Below, in pieces: positions 1-12,159 of a stretch of DNA of 64,000 nt. A program made the position numbers and the translations under genes. How positions within the stretch are numbered: the stretch's first letter is position 1; the number at the start of each line of letters is the position of its first letter. The notes below the pieces were generated by a model. The model saw nothing but the letters and a program-made list of their open reading frames with translations. It did not search any database and was not told the DNA's origin. Source of the stretch: Lingula anatina. Lineage: Eukaryota > Brachiopoda > Lingulata > Lingulida > Lingulidae. The stretch is taken from the NCBI RefSeq assembly GCF_001039355.2, contig NW_019774502.1, forward strand, positions 334,883 to 398,882, read 5' to 3'.

Positions 1-1718
1 AGAATATATTATATTTCTATGAGTTATTCACAAGGTTTTTATTGTGAAATATAGATCTCATACGAAGAGTTATTATCCCTTTAATTTAAACCAGAAGATG
101 CAAGCTTCTCAAATGTCTTTTGCCTGCTCAGTTTTGCCATTCAGTTTTACGACAATTAAGGACACATGGACGAGCTTGGAGAGAGGCCTTGTTAATCTAA
201 CGACACAGATACTAGCTGTATGATTCACTGTGTTTCATAATTTAAACGGTCGATTCCACAACATGACAGAGAACAAGGATATACGGGTTCCCAATAAATA
301 ATGAAAAAAAATCAACACCTTTCACGGTGCCATACTTAAGCTTTTCGTTTAGTCTGTTATATCATAGGTAATCATTTTTCATGAAAAAAATATCAGCGAA
401 TGAAATCATCAAAACTGCTTTTCTTTCCTACAAAGACATTGCAACTTACTCAGAAATAGATGTGTTAGAGCATTTGTAAAATTTTAAAGACATCATCCTT
501 TTCTATTTATTAATGGAAACAATATTTCACTTTAATCATTTTCGCGCAGCCATTCAAACGAAACCCAAATCATAGATATCAAAACGTACTAAATTGTTTG
601 AAGTGAATATTTCGAAATAACAAAAAAAAAAAACAATTTGCCCTTTTCTTACCAATTCAAAGTACAGGTAGCGTTTCATTGATTTGTGGCTCCCTCAAAT
701 ATTTACTGTTTTCTATAATTTCATTGTGTTTAATATAATATATAACTGCGGCTACACACATATATTCTTAAAGGGCATCAAGTGAAAACACGACAGTGGT
801 GGACATTTCACCTCGAAGCAATCCATTGTGCTAGAGGAGCCACTGACCGCATTCACAATCAAAGTTGATCCACTTGAAGGTCCGTCGCGTGATCCCTGGC
901 GCTGATGCCGTGATCCCAGTGTCTATTAAGGAGTTAAGCTTTCAAGTAGAGCGGCCATATTTTGATCCTCGGATGTCTTAGTCCGCGGATCAACTGGTTG
1001 TGAATGCGCCATTGGATCAGATGTCATTGTGATAGAACTGGGAATCCTGAGCAAAAAAGGACCAAAAGTTTATACCGTTTATCAACTATGACACTATTTA
1101 AAAAATAGGAGAAGCGGTCTACATGCAAAATGCCACATTCTTTCGCAGTATTTTATGTCAACCTTTTGAAGTAGGCCTTCATCTCTCCTTACACATCTGA
1201 AATAAATTGAAGTAAGTTTCAAGTAAAACAAGATAAGAATCTTGTAGTAATGAGGAATCCATGCAAAAATAATTGAAAAAACTTTAATCATATTTCTATA
1301 ATGTGGATTAATGGTTTTGGTGTGACTGGAGAAAAAACATCTGTCAAAAAGTTGATTCGTATTCGAATAACTATGAAAGCGAATAATTCATTTAGCTGAT
1401 TATACTGCTTAGATGATATTTGTATGTCAATTAAGTGGTTTTGGTGTGACGAGAGAATCTCTGTCACATCATGAAAAAACGATTCATAAAAGATTCACAA
1501 AAAACGTATGGAATATTGAAACTTTCAGCGGCATGCATATTTTTTTGACCAAAGCCTTTCACTATTTTATATATATAAAGATATTTACAAAACGCGCGCA
1601 CAACAGTGTGTATAAAAGGTTTTTTTTCAGGCATCAAGAATGTAATGTAATATATGCTTTCTTACTTTAGGCAAAAACTTGATTATTTGAGAGCATTGTG
1701 AGGAACATCGTGCAGTAC
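1..1718. other. Intergenic DNA left of the Tc1 element
   Basis: No gene is supported here. The open frames are short and AT-rich. Two things can be seen. One is a small inverted repeat (arms about 848-871 and 987-1008). The other is sequence at 1312-1350 and 1437-1475 (a ggttttggtgtgac core followed by ctgtca) that resembles intron sequence of the peptide array near 6715 and 18220. This stretch is therefore probably decayed array DNA, downstream of the unit whose first exon is at 3410-3458. Its second exon was looked for here and not found. Confidence 0.5.
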
Positions 1719-3141
1719 TACACACACTGGACAAAAGAAGTGTCACCCCCTAACTCAGAGCAATAAAAGTAGGCAGATCTTGGGTACTTATAATGCCTGG
1801 TCTACTTATAATGTGACTAATGAGTATAAAACTGCTATACCATGGAATTGTATTGTTGGTCTTGGACATGTACAGTTAATGTATGTTATTCCTGTCTTCC
1901 TCCAATATGGCAAGATACAGGTAATTATCTAACGGTTATAGGTGCAAGTTATTAACCTGAAGAGGCGGAATATAAGTAATGTCAGTATATCGATACAATT
2001 GAATTGTTTAGTCAGAACCGTGCAGAGGGTCTGGTCTCGGTATAGAAACACTTGATCAAGAGACAAATTGTCTCTGATGGGTCGTCCAAGAAAAACTACT
2101 GGCCGTGAAGACCGACGACTGATTTTGATGTCCAGGTTGTCAAAGTTCGACACTGCTTGTCAGTTGACAACACAGTGGAACAATTTCACAGATAAGAATG
2201 TGTCTGTGAAAATTGCTAGGCGTCGGTTACATGCTCATAGAGTGTACAGCAGGGTAGCAAGACTGAAACCTCTTATATCGTTACAAAACGGGCAACGTGG
2301 AGTGAACTAGGGTCAACAGGATCTGGAACTGGACAGTCCATGACAATTGGTCCTATATATTTCTTTCTGATGAGTGTCGCTTTGGTCTGACCTCTGATGA
2401 CAGACGGGTACAATGCTGGCGAACTGCTGGTAAAGCATTTAAACCACATGTACTTAATTTTCGAACCCGGAGCAGCATATTCATCATGGTGTGGGGCTGC
2501 ATCAGCATCCATGGCGTGGGCGAATTGATAGTGGTTGATGAAAACATGAATCACTAGAAATATATCGATGTTTTGGAGTCATGCTTGGTACCATCTATTA
2601 CTAACATGTTTGGTGACAGGAATTATCCATTTGTTCACCAGGATGACAATGTTCCTTGTCACAGGCCCAGAGCAGTTGATGATTGGTTTGACCAAGGAGT
2701 TATAACTCCTTGGTTTGACCAACACGACATTCGCAGGGTGATGTGGCTTGCCCAGAGTCCGGATGCAAACATAATAGAGAATGCGTGGAATGATATGTCA
2801 AAACTTTGGACAAATGCCCGTCTAACAAGCAGAGAAACTCTGTTATATTCAGTGTTTCATGCTTGGGCCAGCATAAGCCCTGAACGCATCAGACAATTAT
2901 ACGAATCCTTGCTTCGTAGACTGGCACCTATTATTAGGCCACGTGGCTATGCCACTAAGTACTAATTTTGGAGTTGAAATTGCATATTTTGGTAGAATGT
3001 ATATTTTGTTCTCATTTTGTGATTTTATTGTGAAATTTGATGGTAATAAAATGATACCAGGAGCATATCATTCCACAGTCATTTATCTCCCCCATAGTAT
3101 TGGCTCAGTAAGGGTGACACTTCTTTTGTCCAGTGTGTGTA
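1719..3141 (+). mobile_element. Nearly full-length, inactivated Tc1-type transposon
   Basis: The element is about 1.42 kb. It is bounded by TA on both sides (1719-1720 and 3140-3141) and by inverted terminal repeats. The left end reads cacacactggacaaaagaag, and the right end is its reverse complement over about 27 bases. TA target duplication, size and the internal protein all point to the Tc1/mariner superfamily. It lies between the first exon of peptide unit 1 and the place where that unit's second exon should be, so it may have helped break that unit. Confidence 0.93.
1891..2965 (+). pseudogene. Tc1-like transposase pseudogene
   Basis: The transposase is recognisable in pieces. An N-terminal DNA-binding part with GRPRKTT and a second helix-turn-helix with RRRLHA lies in 2068-2310. 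A middle piece with SDECRFGLTSDD lies around 2360-2550. The catalytic C-terminal part is open from 2573 to 2965 and contains HQDDNVPCH, SPDANIIENAW and a terminal RGYATKY. The DDE triad is therefore still visible: D in SDECRF, D in HQDDN and E in IENAW. The reading frame is broken by stops before 2068, by disruption around 2300-2360 and by an in-frame TAG near 2556. It cannot make an intact enzyme. Confidence 0.9.
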
Positions 3142-3409
3142 GGTGAATAAAAGTAATGCACATAAAGAATTCCACTGTTCAGTCTTAAAGAAACTCAAAA
3201 CAAATGCAACTATGGCATTTGTTAAGAAAATAAGCATGACACCATGTTTCAACAGTTTCTTCAAACCGGCATCAGTAATATGGGACCTTCATGTATCGTA
3301 ACTCCAGAAGATCATTTCAAGTTACAATTACAGAGACTTAATGTATAACTTAGCTAATAAAATGACTTTCTGTATATAAAATGACAAATTCAGAGGTGAC
3401 AATACTTAC

Positions 3410-3458
3410 CCGTTACAATGAAGCAAACGAGCAACAGAAAAAGTACCAACGTCTTCAT
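3410..3458 (-). CDS. Signal-peptide exon of array unit 1 (partial gene)
   Basis: This 49-nt exon reads MKTLVLFLLLVCFIVT and stops one base into the next codon before a consensus donor (GGTAAGT). It is a textbook signal peptide: one basic residue, then a long hydrophobic core. Length, phase and sequence match the first exons at 7389-7437, 10603-10651 and 15770-15818. No second exon resembling those of units 2-4 was found further downstream on this strand. The Tc1 element occupies 1719-3141, so the unit may be truncated or its second exon may lie outside the window. Upstream it carries the array's shared promoter element near 3585-3620. Confidence 0.7.
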
Positions 3459-3569
3459 AGTGATTTCGTAAATATGTCCTTTTCTCGATTCAGTTGATAT
3501 ATTTTTAGAGGCAGTATTCTCCACAATTATCTCTAGGTATTGTTTAAAGTGGAAGTGTGATTTTCAACA

Positions 3570-3620
3570 CTTATATTGCGTTTGTTATCCTTGAAATGAC
3601 TTTGATGCATGCTCGTCCTT
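3570..3620 (-). promoter_or_regulatory. Shared promoter element, array unit 1
   Basis: About 120 bases upstream of the start, the plus-strand text is ccttgaaatgactttgatgc followed by atgctcgtccttga. The same block recurs at the same distance in every unit, so it is a conserved proximal promoter rather than chance. Confidence 0.65.
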
Positions 3621-4953
3621 GAAGCAAATCGTGATCATGGGGCAAACTATCAATAGTACCTTTGCCTTGGCGTTCAGATCATGTGATATTTTTTAATAAA
3701 TGATTTCCTTATTTGACGAAAACGTTTGGCAGCCTGCCCGAGCTATTTCCTCCACGTACAATTCACGTGAAAGTGAGTAATTTATATTGGTGCCATAAAC
3801 AGTTAACCTCGTGACATCTAGGTAAAAGTATGAAGGCAGCATTTTGTGCTCTTTATGTAACTTATTTTTAAATTTTATACCAATCTGTACCTCTTTAATC
3901 CTCATCGAAAAGGTTGTCACACCTCAATTCCATATTATGCATTTTCTAAAAAGTATCAACGACCACTAATTATTTTGATTTATGCTTGCGCAGCTTCAGC
4001 TGCGACCAGTAGGCCTATAAAGGAACTATAATTCAACAAATAACCTGCTAAAAATGTAACCAATTCAATCTAGGCACAAATTTTATTGCACTTGATATAT
4101 TCAAACTAAATCTTATCACATTTTCGTTGCTTCACAATATATTGGATCTTCAATTTTTTCAAAGATTTTTGGGGGAGCAAGCAATATATGTTACACCATT
4201 GCTTTGAGAACGTGATGGTATTGAAAGCCTAAGTCAATCTGTAAATAAAATTTAATTATGAGTGAGGCACAATAAAAAACTTAGGCTTTCACTTATGGGA
4301 TTGAATTTCTTTTACTCTATTTAACAAGGTGATTTCCCCATTTGAAAGTAATGTCAGCCTTCCAGTTCAGGTGGAAATGTGACTTAAAATATGTTTCCTT
4401 GTTATTTAATTTGTCCTACTTCAGCTCCAGATTTGAAAAGAACACGACAGAGCAAACTTTCTTAGTTTTCGTTTTGTGAATAATATAACATAGGATGGGC
4501 TTTATCCACCATTTTGTACTGGTAACCTCGACGCTTATCAAGTATTTAGATTTATGTCAATGACGCTTAAAGTGTGCTTGCTCCATAACTATATCAGAAC
4601 AGCAGAAAAGTGTATCCCGTTTCTTCTGGCGCCAACCTTATTGCGCTTACTTTATTTACAGAACTTATGTATCACGCTTTCTTAGCTTTTAAGACACATG
4701 GGCCTGTTTTGATTATTCCCAAAGCTTTTTTTGTTGCCATAAAAATCTCATATCATTAAGCTCTTGAATTCGCCAAGTTGTCAAATGATGCTTAACATGG
4801 GCAACATACCATTGGGAACTATAAGAATTGCTGGTAATTTAAACGACAATTCCCAGTTTTATTATTATTCTAATTACTGCAAAGTATCTTGGTGAATCCC
4901 TGATAGAAAATTTATTTTTAAAAATTACAAAACTGAGACTTTGTTACGAATGC

Positions 4954-5014
4954 ATATTATATTATATTATATTATATTATATTATATTATATTATATTAT
5001 ATTATATTATATTA
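4954..5014. repeat. ATTAT pentanucleotide microsatellite
   Basis: About 12 tandem ATTAT units. Similar runs at 8443-8492 and 13848-13876 sit at the equivalent place, roughly 0.4-0.7 kb beyond the second exon of units 2, 3 and 4. The microsatellite was therefore probably copied along with the array unit. Confidence 0.95.
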
Positions 5015-5430
5015 AAATGTTTTATTCCGATCACTGAAACGCATATCGCCAGCAAAGACTTTATTTAAGCAAGAGGTACAGTAATAAATTGAAACAACAT
5101 CATTTTACATTATGAAAGTGAATGAGAATAGTTCCGTAGATATAAGAGCATAAAGCTCCAAATCTTACCCATTCAGAATGTTAATAAATGCAGTAATATA
5201 ACTGCTTTCCAATTGTTTCTTAAATATTGTCATTTTTACCAAACCCCTCCACTAAGGGGGGGGGCGTTCACTGTAGGCTACGTCTCTGAAGGTAGAACGT
5301 AGGATAAACAAGTGTTACGTGTAGAGTCCTCAACCATTGTTTAGCAAAGTTAAAAACCTGATCAGATTGTTTTACGGGTCGACTGGACGAAGGGAAAGAA
5401 GCTGATACATGCGCGTAATTCGATATCCAT

Positions 5431-5990
5431 TTAACGGCTTTCAGAGCTCTCTGAGCTTTCGGTGCTTGGTGAGGACCCTGAACTGCTTCGTGGCTCTATT
5501 TGGTCTTTCAAGTTTTCATCCTCTCCGACCGATGCTTTTATGGATAGTGGAATGTTCACTGCTTCACCATTTAGAATAACTGAAAAGGAATGAAATGCAC
5601 TGTATTGCTCACCAGGATAAGCCGAAAGACGAATTTGGGACAGCTGGCATATACACAATACAGATAATTATACATTACTTTCACCGGAAATGGTGTAAAG
5701 ATTGACTCAGTGCCAGGCATGAATGCAAATATCCGAAAATAAAAATGTAACTCGATATATATTGACATGCACATTAGTTTCCATATCAGCTCCTTTATTT
5801 AATATAAAGTACATCTGACGAATGACAGAGGCAAAAATGACCGAAGAAATGACACGTATAAGAAGTAGCGCGGGGAATTTATATTCCACGCTCATTCGAC
5901 CCACGTGATACAATAAGCGTGAAAACGGTGACAACTTATCATCCGGTCACATTTGCACCCCATAAGTAAGAAGGGCGTCTCGACAACCCC

Positions 5991-6046
<56 letters not shown>

Positions 6047-7437
6047 CAAGCCATTGTATTACGGAAGCCGTTGTATGAGAAATTATTACTATAAAACTGG
6101 TATACACGAGGAGAAAGGCATTAATGCTTTCAATTGTTCAACACTCAAGGCACCATTTTAACTTGACCAGTATTTTACAATAGAAAACATCTACAAATTT
6201 TAAATAGAACACAAATACGTTTTGCAATTACAGAAAACATGGATCGTGTCCAAAATACAAGAAAAAAAATCTTTTATCTTCATTTTTGGCACACAAAGTT
6301 CACTGTAAGTAAATCTGATTACAGCTTGGCAGTTATGGGCAATCCATTAAAAATACCTTGAAAGAAAAATACTCAAAATTATCTAGGAAATGCAATTAGG
6401 TTGAATAACCCTCAGTCGAATAAGAATTAGGTATAAGTATTGTCTTTAAGTTTTATGTGAAACAGTCCCTAGATCTGCACATAATGTCGCATTGCTAACC
6501 ACGTTCAGTTGTGGCAATTGAGGCATACCACAGAATACCAACTGCACGATGTTCAGTATCAAGGCATAATATTGAAATACCATAGGCCTAATATCACGTC
6601 ACAGAATGTTTAGTATTTGTTATATTAGATATATTTGATTCTTTTATACCAGAAGATATCAGATCACCTCTCTCATATGTCAATTATATTGTTTGAGTCT
6701 AACCTTTATAGCCTAGTGAGACTTCAGAAAAATCGCTGTCACATCATGAGCATAGCTTGTTTCATATTCGATTAATTATTTAGTTGAAGACTGCAAAGAT
6801 GATCATAAGGCCTTCGTGGAACATAATTTACAAAAGAAGAAGAAATACAGTATTAATTTCAAGAATTTATTGGCGGGTCAATTAATGAAACTGGTTAGTG
6901 GAGTCTTGCAGGCAAACCAGTAAGTTTTCTTCGTTAATCTTAAATTAGAAGCAGGGATATCAGAGAGGGTGGTTAACATCATGTACGGTATTTGCTGAAA
7001 ATTTTCGGAAGCTTCTCTTTTCTAATGTTATATCTAATCGAGACATTTTGATACAAGAATTTCTGTATTAGTTTTTTCAAGTACATCGTGTCAACATCTG
7101 TTATAATTACTACCAAAATATTTTGGGAGTTATAGCTGATAAATATGTCTGTCGAATTTATTGAGTAATAACTGTAAAGTCATAAAGAACACCTTACGCC
7201 AGTCTACCAATTATTTAAAATCTTATCTGACTAATATAAAATCATCCCTTTACAGCATTGTACTTCAGTGAGCAAGCCTCTAAGATTAAAACTATTTGAA
7301 CATCAATATATGCATATGGTTTTGAGCATACTAACTTACTGTTGAGTACAGTTGACCAAATCATTTTCTAAATATCGAATATACTTACCCGTCGCAGCAA
7401 AGCAAACAAGAAGCAGGATAACCACCGATGATTTCAT
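5431..7437 (-). CDS. Array unit 2: small secreted Ser/Glu-rich peptide, two exons
   Basis: Exon 1 (7389-7437) encodes the signal peptide MKSSVVILLLVCFAAT. Exon 2 (5431-5579) follows a TTTTCAG acceptor and joins in phase 1. The spliced protein is 65 residues. The mature part starts VILNGEAVNIPLSIKAS, continues with a short acidic stretch (GEDENLKDQ) and ends in a Ser/Glu tail (SSSGSSPSTESSESSESR). There are no cysteines after the signal and no transmembrane segment other than the signal. Several serines sit two residues before a glutamate, the kind of site that secretory kinases can phosphorylate; that is inference. The 1.8-kb intron carries a TA microsatellite. I do not recognise the family. 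Secretion is well supported, the function is not. Confidence 0.78.
5994..6044. repeat. TA dinucleotide microsatellite
   Basis: A run of about 25 TA units inside the intron of array unit 2. It generates a spurious Ile/Tyr repeat frame on the minus strand. Confidence 0.95.
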
Positions 7438-7539
7438 ATTGATTTCGTAGGTAAGATTTATTTCGCTTCAGTTGGTGTCGTTTAAAAAGACCTTCCTTCT
7501 CGGTAAACTTAGAGTCGTGTTTGAAGTCAGGGTTGGTTA

Positions 7540-7610
7540 TCAACCCTTATGTAGTAGGCAAACTCCTTGAACTGACATTGATGCATGATCAGCCTTGGAA
7601 CTACACGTGA
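7540..7610 (-). promoter_or_regulatory. Shared promoter element, array unit 2
   Basis: Plus-strand text ctccttgaactgacattgat then gcatgatcagccttgga, about 125 bases upstream of the start codon. It corresponds to the blocks of units 1, 3, 4 and 5. Confidence 0.68.
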
Positions 7611-8442
7611 GCCTAGGATTAATTATGTGGGCCGTGTCCTTGTTTCTAGCATGGGCTTGCCCGATGTTTAGCTTTTTAATGGACCAAAAAATGAAGTTGA
7701 CAGATAGACTGACGTCTTTGCCTTTTTTAAGAGATAAATGTTGTTGCATTATTAATATCAAACTGCCACCATTTAAAAAGCGTGCTTTGAAGCGAATTCA
7801 ACGTGTTTGTTGAAATTCCTTCGAAATTCGGCTTTATTTCAGCACTTTTTGCGGCGCTGAGGTCATCAAATATTTCTTTGGTGAACATTTTGATCATATC
7901 ATTATAACCGTAAAGAAATATAAGAATTTTTAAAGATATTTAAAATCTAGAAAAACTGTATAGGATCCAGGAAAAAAAGTGGCGTAAAACGTCTACCTAT
8001 GGAAAGTAATTATGCATAAGTAATAAGAACAAATTACGCCAATTATTATGGTGTTGTTACTTGAAAGAACAAATGAAATAGTACTTTACGCTTTCGATCA
8101 CCGATGACATTGGATTTCTCCTACTTAAAACAACTTGATTTCATCATTTGACGATTATGTTTGGCAACCTACCAGAGAAACTTTCCTCCATTCACTGTTC
8201 ACACGAGAATATGCTTTGTAAACAGGATGGGTAACTTCAACGCTAATCAAATATTTAGATGTATGCTAGAGAAAACTTAAAATGAGCATGCGAGCAGAAA
8301 CCAATATTCAATATTCAGATCTGTGAACTATTGTGCAACGTCATTTTAGTGCTAGAGCTACTTTTATTTCATTAATTAATTCAAAAAAGAGTCTATGCTT
8401 ATATTGATTTTAAGCACTCTTCCAAAGAGGCTCCCTCCGTTC

Positions 8443-8492
8443 ATTATATTATATTATATTATATTATATTATATTATATTATATTATATTAT
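8443..8492. repeat. ATTAT pentanucleotide microsatellite
   Basis: About ten ATTAT units in the 3' flank of unit 3, positionally equivalent to the runs at 4954-5014 and 13848-13876. Confidence 0.95.
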
Positions 8493-8559
8493 CCTTTTAT
8501 CAAAGGAATAACGTACATGTTTTATTTGTGTTCTACGTGTACATCATTAGAGGTTAAAA

Positions 8560-8579
8560 TAATAATAATAATAATAATA

Positions 8580-8611
<32 letters not shown>
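8560..8611. repeat. Palindromic (AAT)n(ATT)n microsatellite
   Basis: A run of ataataataa switches into attattatt, so the tract is self-complementary and could fold into a hairpin. A second tract of the same design lies at 15331-15384. Confidence 0.9.
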
Positions 8612-8612
<1 letters not shown>

Positions 8613-9029
8613 CTTCATAAAAGGTACTGCTTGAGTTATTTTCCATCTCATCCTACAGAAATAAACTGCCACAATAGTTTTATTGATTTAGTTAACATTT
8701 TATTCAAGCATAAAGTGAAAAAAATTGAAACAAAACGAAACCCCAGATAAGATCCGTTTTAAATGTTAAAATGAATAATCAGGGAACTGATACCTATTGT
8801 TTCTAAAACACTGTCCAGGTCAGGATAGCTCTTTCAACCATTCTTAAATACTTGATTCCACTTATATGTACCTCCGTTGGTACCCATCCAGACGGTGGCT
8901 GAGGCAAAACTAACAAACTTGTGAAACGATGTACTGAAGGAAAAGGCTTACAGTTAATAAAATCCAGAAGATATTAAAAATAAACGGGGAGGCAACCCCC
9001 CCCTCGACTGCAGGCCACAGCTGAAGGAT

Positions 9030-10651
9030 TCAAGTTAAACCATGATTCTCATAAAGAGTCCTCAGCCCTTGCTTAGCAAAGTTAAAAAGATTATCAGATA
9101 GGCTTGCAGATGGACGCACTTGGTCAACTTGGCGAAGGGAAAGGTACTGAAACATGTGTGTTGTTCCATTATCTTTTAGGCCAATCCATGGTGGACTATC
9201 GGTGCTTGGTGTACTTTCGCTTCTTGGTGCGCTTCCGGTGCTTGGTGACGACCCCTTTACTTTGACTTTAATCGTTTTCCTCTTGGGTGCCTTTTTTGAT
9301 AGTGGAATGGCCACTGCATCACTATTTCTAATGACTGAAAAGAATCAGTAGTACCGTATTTCATATTAAGATAAATCGAAATATAACATTAGAATAGCAG
9401 AAGGTAAAAGTGTTGAATTGAAATAAAAAAAATCAAATTTAATTGCTAAAACACCAGAAGTGAATATATGTACCCAAAAAGAATAAGAAACAAATATTCA
9501 TCAATCTTAAAAGCATTAGAACTTGTATAACCGGCATTTCTACAATAAAAAAATATTTAAACAAAATATGCAAAATATGGCAGTTAGGTAATTCCTGCCG
9601 TTATTTTATGCTTACTTTCGACATTAACCTGCACTTTTGCCATACACAACTTCCCAGTGAGTTTCTAAAGTAAAACCAGAACAGGGTCTGGCAATTATGG
9701 GGCAAACGATGCAAAATTATCTTTTAAAAACGCAAAGATGTTTAAGAAGAAGAAAAGAAAAGCAGAGCACAAAAGTATCTGGCTAAAATGTAATTTAGTC
9801 TATTGATTCTCTGTATTCAAAATCTTTGGCCTTAACACTGTCACTTTGTTTCTCGATTGACAGTTGAGTCACTAACTTTAAGACCTACTTAGCCAAAGCT
9901 GATAGCATATTGCTGCATGGTATATCGTTAGAGCCAAGCTTACTTCTCATGGCCTTAAGATACTACTCTGTTACAAGAGCCCAAAATATATATTGGCTAA
10001 CGTTGATATACTATATTTTCGTCTTTAAAAGCGTCTCTGAGACAGGAGAAAAAGCACAATTGATTACCGCCAAGAAAGCTCGTTTTATATTTGATTAATA
10101 ATTGAAGAGAGCGTCTCCTTGTTACTGAATACTGCTGAGGAAATCATATGGGCATAATGTGCAACATAATGTTAACAAAAAGAATTTCTACAGAATGTTT
10201 TCAAGAATTTTATGGCGGAGTGGATTTTTTTCGATTGTTTTCTTCTTGAAAATTAAAGCAAAATCTGCCGACCATTTTCAAAATTCCTCTTCTACAATTT
10301 TATTATATAAATGTTTATCACTTTTTGACTCCCACAGCAGTATAACGTTAATTGACAATATACCGACAATTCACATCTGTGCCCATGTAGATTTTTAAAA
10401 TATCCTAAGCCTTTTCTTTTCTAAGTCCTATCGATAAAAATGAAATGTAATCCAGTAAAGGAGGAAAATGTTGCTTCTGGGGGAAAATAACCCTTTTAAT
10501 TGCCAAATGTCGTTGTAAAGAAACTATCACATTAACTGAGTGTGTGACTCTTTTATGAATAATTAACAGAAATTTTCACAATTGACAGCTGACAACACTC
10601 ACCCGTCGAAATGATGCACAAAAGCAGCAGGATAAGCACCGATCTCTTCAT
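9030..10651 (-). CDS. Array unit 3: secreted peptide with read-through C-terminal extension
   Basis: Exon 1 (10603-10651) encodes MKRSVLILLLLCIIST. Exon 2 (9030-9334) follows a TTTTCAG acceptor. The mature part begins VIRNSDAVAIPLSKKAPKRK, matching the A-V-A-I-P-L-S core of unit 4. A Lys-rich stretch (IKVKVKG) and a Ser/Pro/Thr tail follow. Compared with units 2 and 4, the stop codon after the Ser-rich tail is lost: where unit 4 has AGCCGTTAAAG this unit reads on through WIGLKDNGTTHM. The frame stays open for about 45 residues of former 3' untranslated sequence. The predicted protein is 117 residues against 65 and 75 for its neighbours. It could be a new variant or an early pseudogene. Confidence 0.72.
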
Positions 10652-12150
10652 GGTGATTCCGTTGCATTTTTATCGCGTCAGTTGATGTTGTCTTAAGAAG
10701 TCGTTCTTTTCAGTAATCTTTATATCCTGTTTGAAGCGGGAACTTGGTTATCAACTCTAATACTGGAGTCAATGCCCTTGAGCTGACTTTGATGCCTGCT
10801 TCTTCTTGACTTTATGACCTGGTGTGCCGGTTTTGCCCTAACATTAAGCGTGGGGTCCGGTTAATTCGACCACATAGGCACTCTGAAAGACAGAACGATT
10901 TGTTTTTTGAAATTATTACCCTAGCGTGTTACGACGTTTATATTAGATCCAAAAACTGTATAGGGCTCATTAAACAAATTGCAGTGCTTTAAAACTTAAA
11001 AGTTAAACCTTTTGTTCGTAATTTTCTATAGATTTTAATTGTTATTAGGAAATTCTCAATTTTTCTGCCATTCAGAGTTCACGTGATAACCTAATTTTCT
11101 AAAGATATTAATTATTATTAGTATAGTCTACATATCTGTGCCTTTCAGAGTTCACGTGATGACCTGATTTATTTCTTTTATTCGTCAGGTTAGGTGTATC
11201 ATCCTTTCATGCTGGTATGCCCTTATCAATTATTTAGTTGTGTGTTAGTAATATTGAATAGGTGATGTGCGCACGTCCTGATTTTAATTGAATCAATCTA
11301 AATCACAAGATAATGTGAGCTACCGGTACTTCATCTTGTCAGTCACGTACGTAAGACCTATCAATAAAGTTTTGTTGCATTTGAAAGTACTTGGATATTT
11401 TTAAATTATTTTTCCAAAACTTCGATTACTCTAACGTCGTTACACTATTAATACAAGAACTTTTCTTGATGAAAATGGGTCTAAAACCTACCTATTTTCG
11501 TTTGCAAACCAATTAGTCAAACACTCTTTTTCTGCTGAGGCCTCGAAAAACCGACAATTCCTATCTGAAATGGGAGCGTGCAGTTATACTGGTATTTTAG
11601 TTGTGAAACTTGTCTGTTTCTATCATGTTAATGGAATAGGCGGGTTAGATATCAACATTTAGGTCAAACCTGATATGAAATACAGTTGTGGTTGATGTAT
11701 AACGAGATTTCATCATTGAGTTCATTTTGCGGTTGCCAGTTGAATTCCTCACAAATGGGTCAGAAAATCGATCAAAAAGTGGAGAAAATAACCTTTGGAG
11801 ACTTTTACGTAAATGTCAAAAGCAAACTCTGAACCATATTCTTCCAGTTACACCGGTCTTGTCATACAGACTTGACATTTAATATGGAATATTTTTTTCC
11901 AAATCATTTTTCATCAGTTTTTTCCTATTTTGCTGACTGATAAATGAAAATAAGGATTAAAATCGTTTTTTAATAACTTTTAATAATCTCTTTGATGTCA
12001 TTGTGACATCAGTCCATTAAAGGAATTCGCCAGAGAAGCAAACAAAAACACATTGCCTATTCTATGTCATACGACAACCATTAAAAGAGATATTTTGGAT
12101 CTCCATATTTTCCAAATTATTGCCTGTAAAAGAGTTGCACCCTCCACAGA
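10652..12150. other. Upstream region of unit 3
   Basis: The promoter element of unit 3 lies within 150 bases of its start. Beyond it there is AT-rich DNA with two imperfect copies of a ttcagagttcacgtgat box (about 11085 and 11145). That box also occurs, diverged, upstream of the other units. No gene was seen. Confidence 0.5.
10755..10820 (-). promoter_or_regulatory. Shared promoter element, array unit 3
   Basis: Plus-strand text cccttgagctgactttgatg then cctgcttcttcttgac, about 130 bases upstream of the start. The TATA position is degenerate in this unit (ctctaatac). Confidence 0.62.
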
Positions 12151-12159
12151 GGAACCTCA

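Larger units (their letters stand above)
3459..5430. other. Promoter side of unit 1 and 3' flank of unit 2
   Basis: No coding exon was seen. The first 200 bases hold the conserved promoter element of unit 1. Sequence near 3720-3790 (ggcagcctgcc, then a ttcacgtgaaa-like box) matches copies near 8160, 11065, 17045 and 19795, so it is array upstream DNA. A pure ATTAT pentamer run lies at 4954-5014. The 3' flank of unit 2 begins around 5240-5430 and is shared with the flanks of units 3 and 4. Confidence 0.55.
7438..9029. other. Upstream region of unit 2 and 3' flank of unit 3
   Basis: No exon was recognised. The first 200 bases carry the conserved promoter of unit 2. An ATTAT run is at 8443-8492 and a palindromic AAT/ATT array at 8560-8611. 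From about 8810 the DNA matches 14210-14430 in unit 4 (an aaaactaacaa...cttgtgaaa stretch and a cccctctcgactgcag-like stretch), which is the shared 3' flank of the units. Confidence 0.55.

Noticed and set aside
885-980. Plus-strand frame reading GADAVIPVSIKELSF, similar to the A-V-x-I-P-L-S core of the peptide array
   Set aside because: All certain units are on the minus strand, no signal exon or good acceptor lies upstream, and the frame sits inside a small inverted repeat. The nine-residue resemblance may be chance. Worth a look only if other plus-strand units are found.
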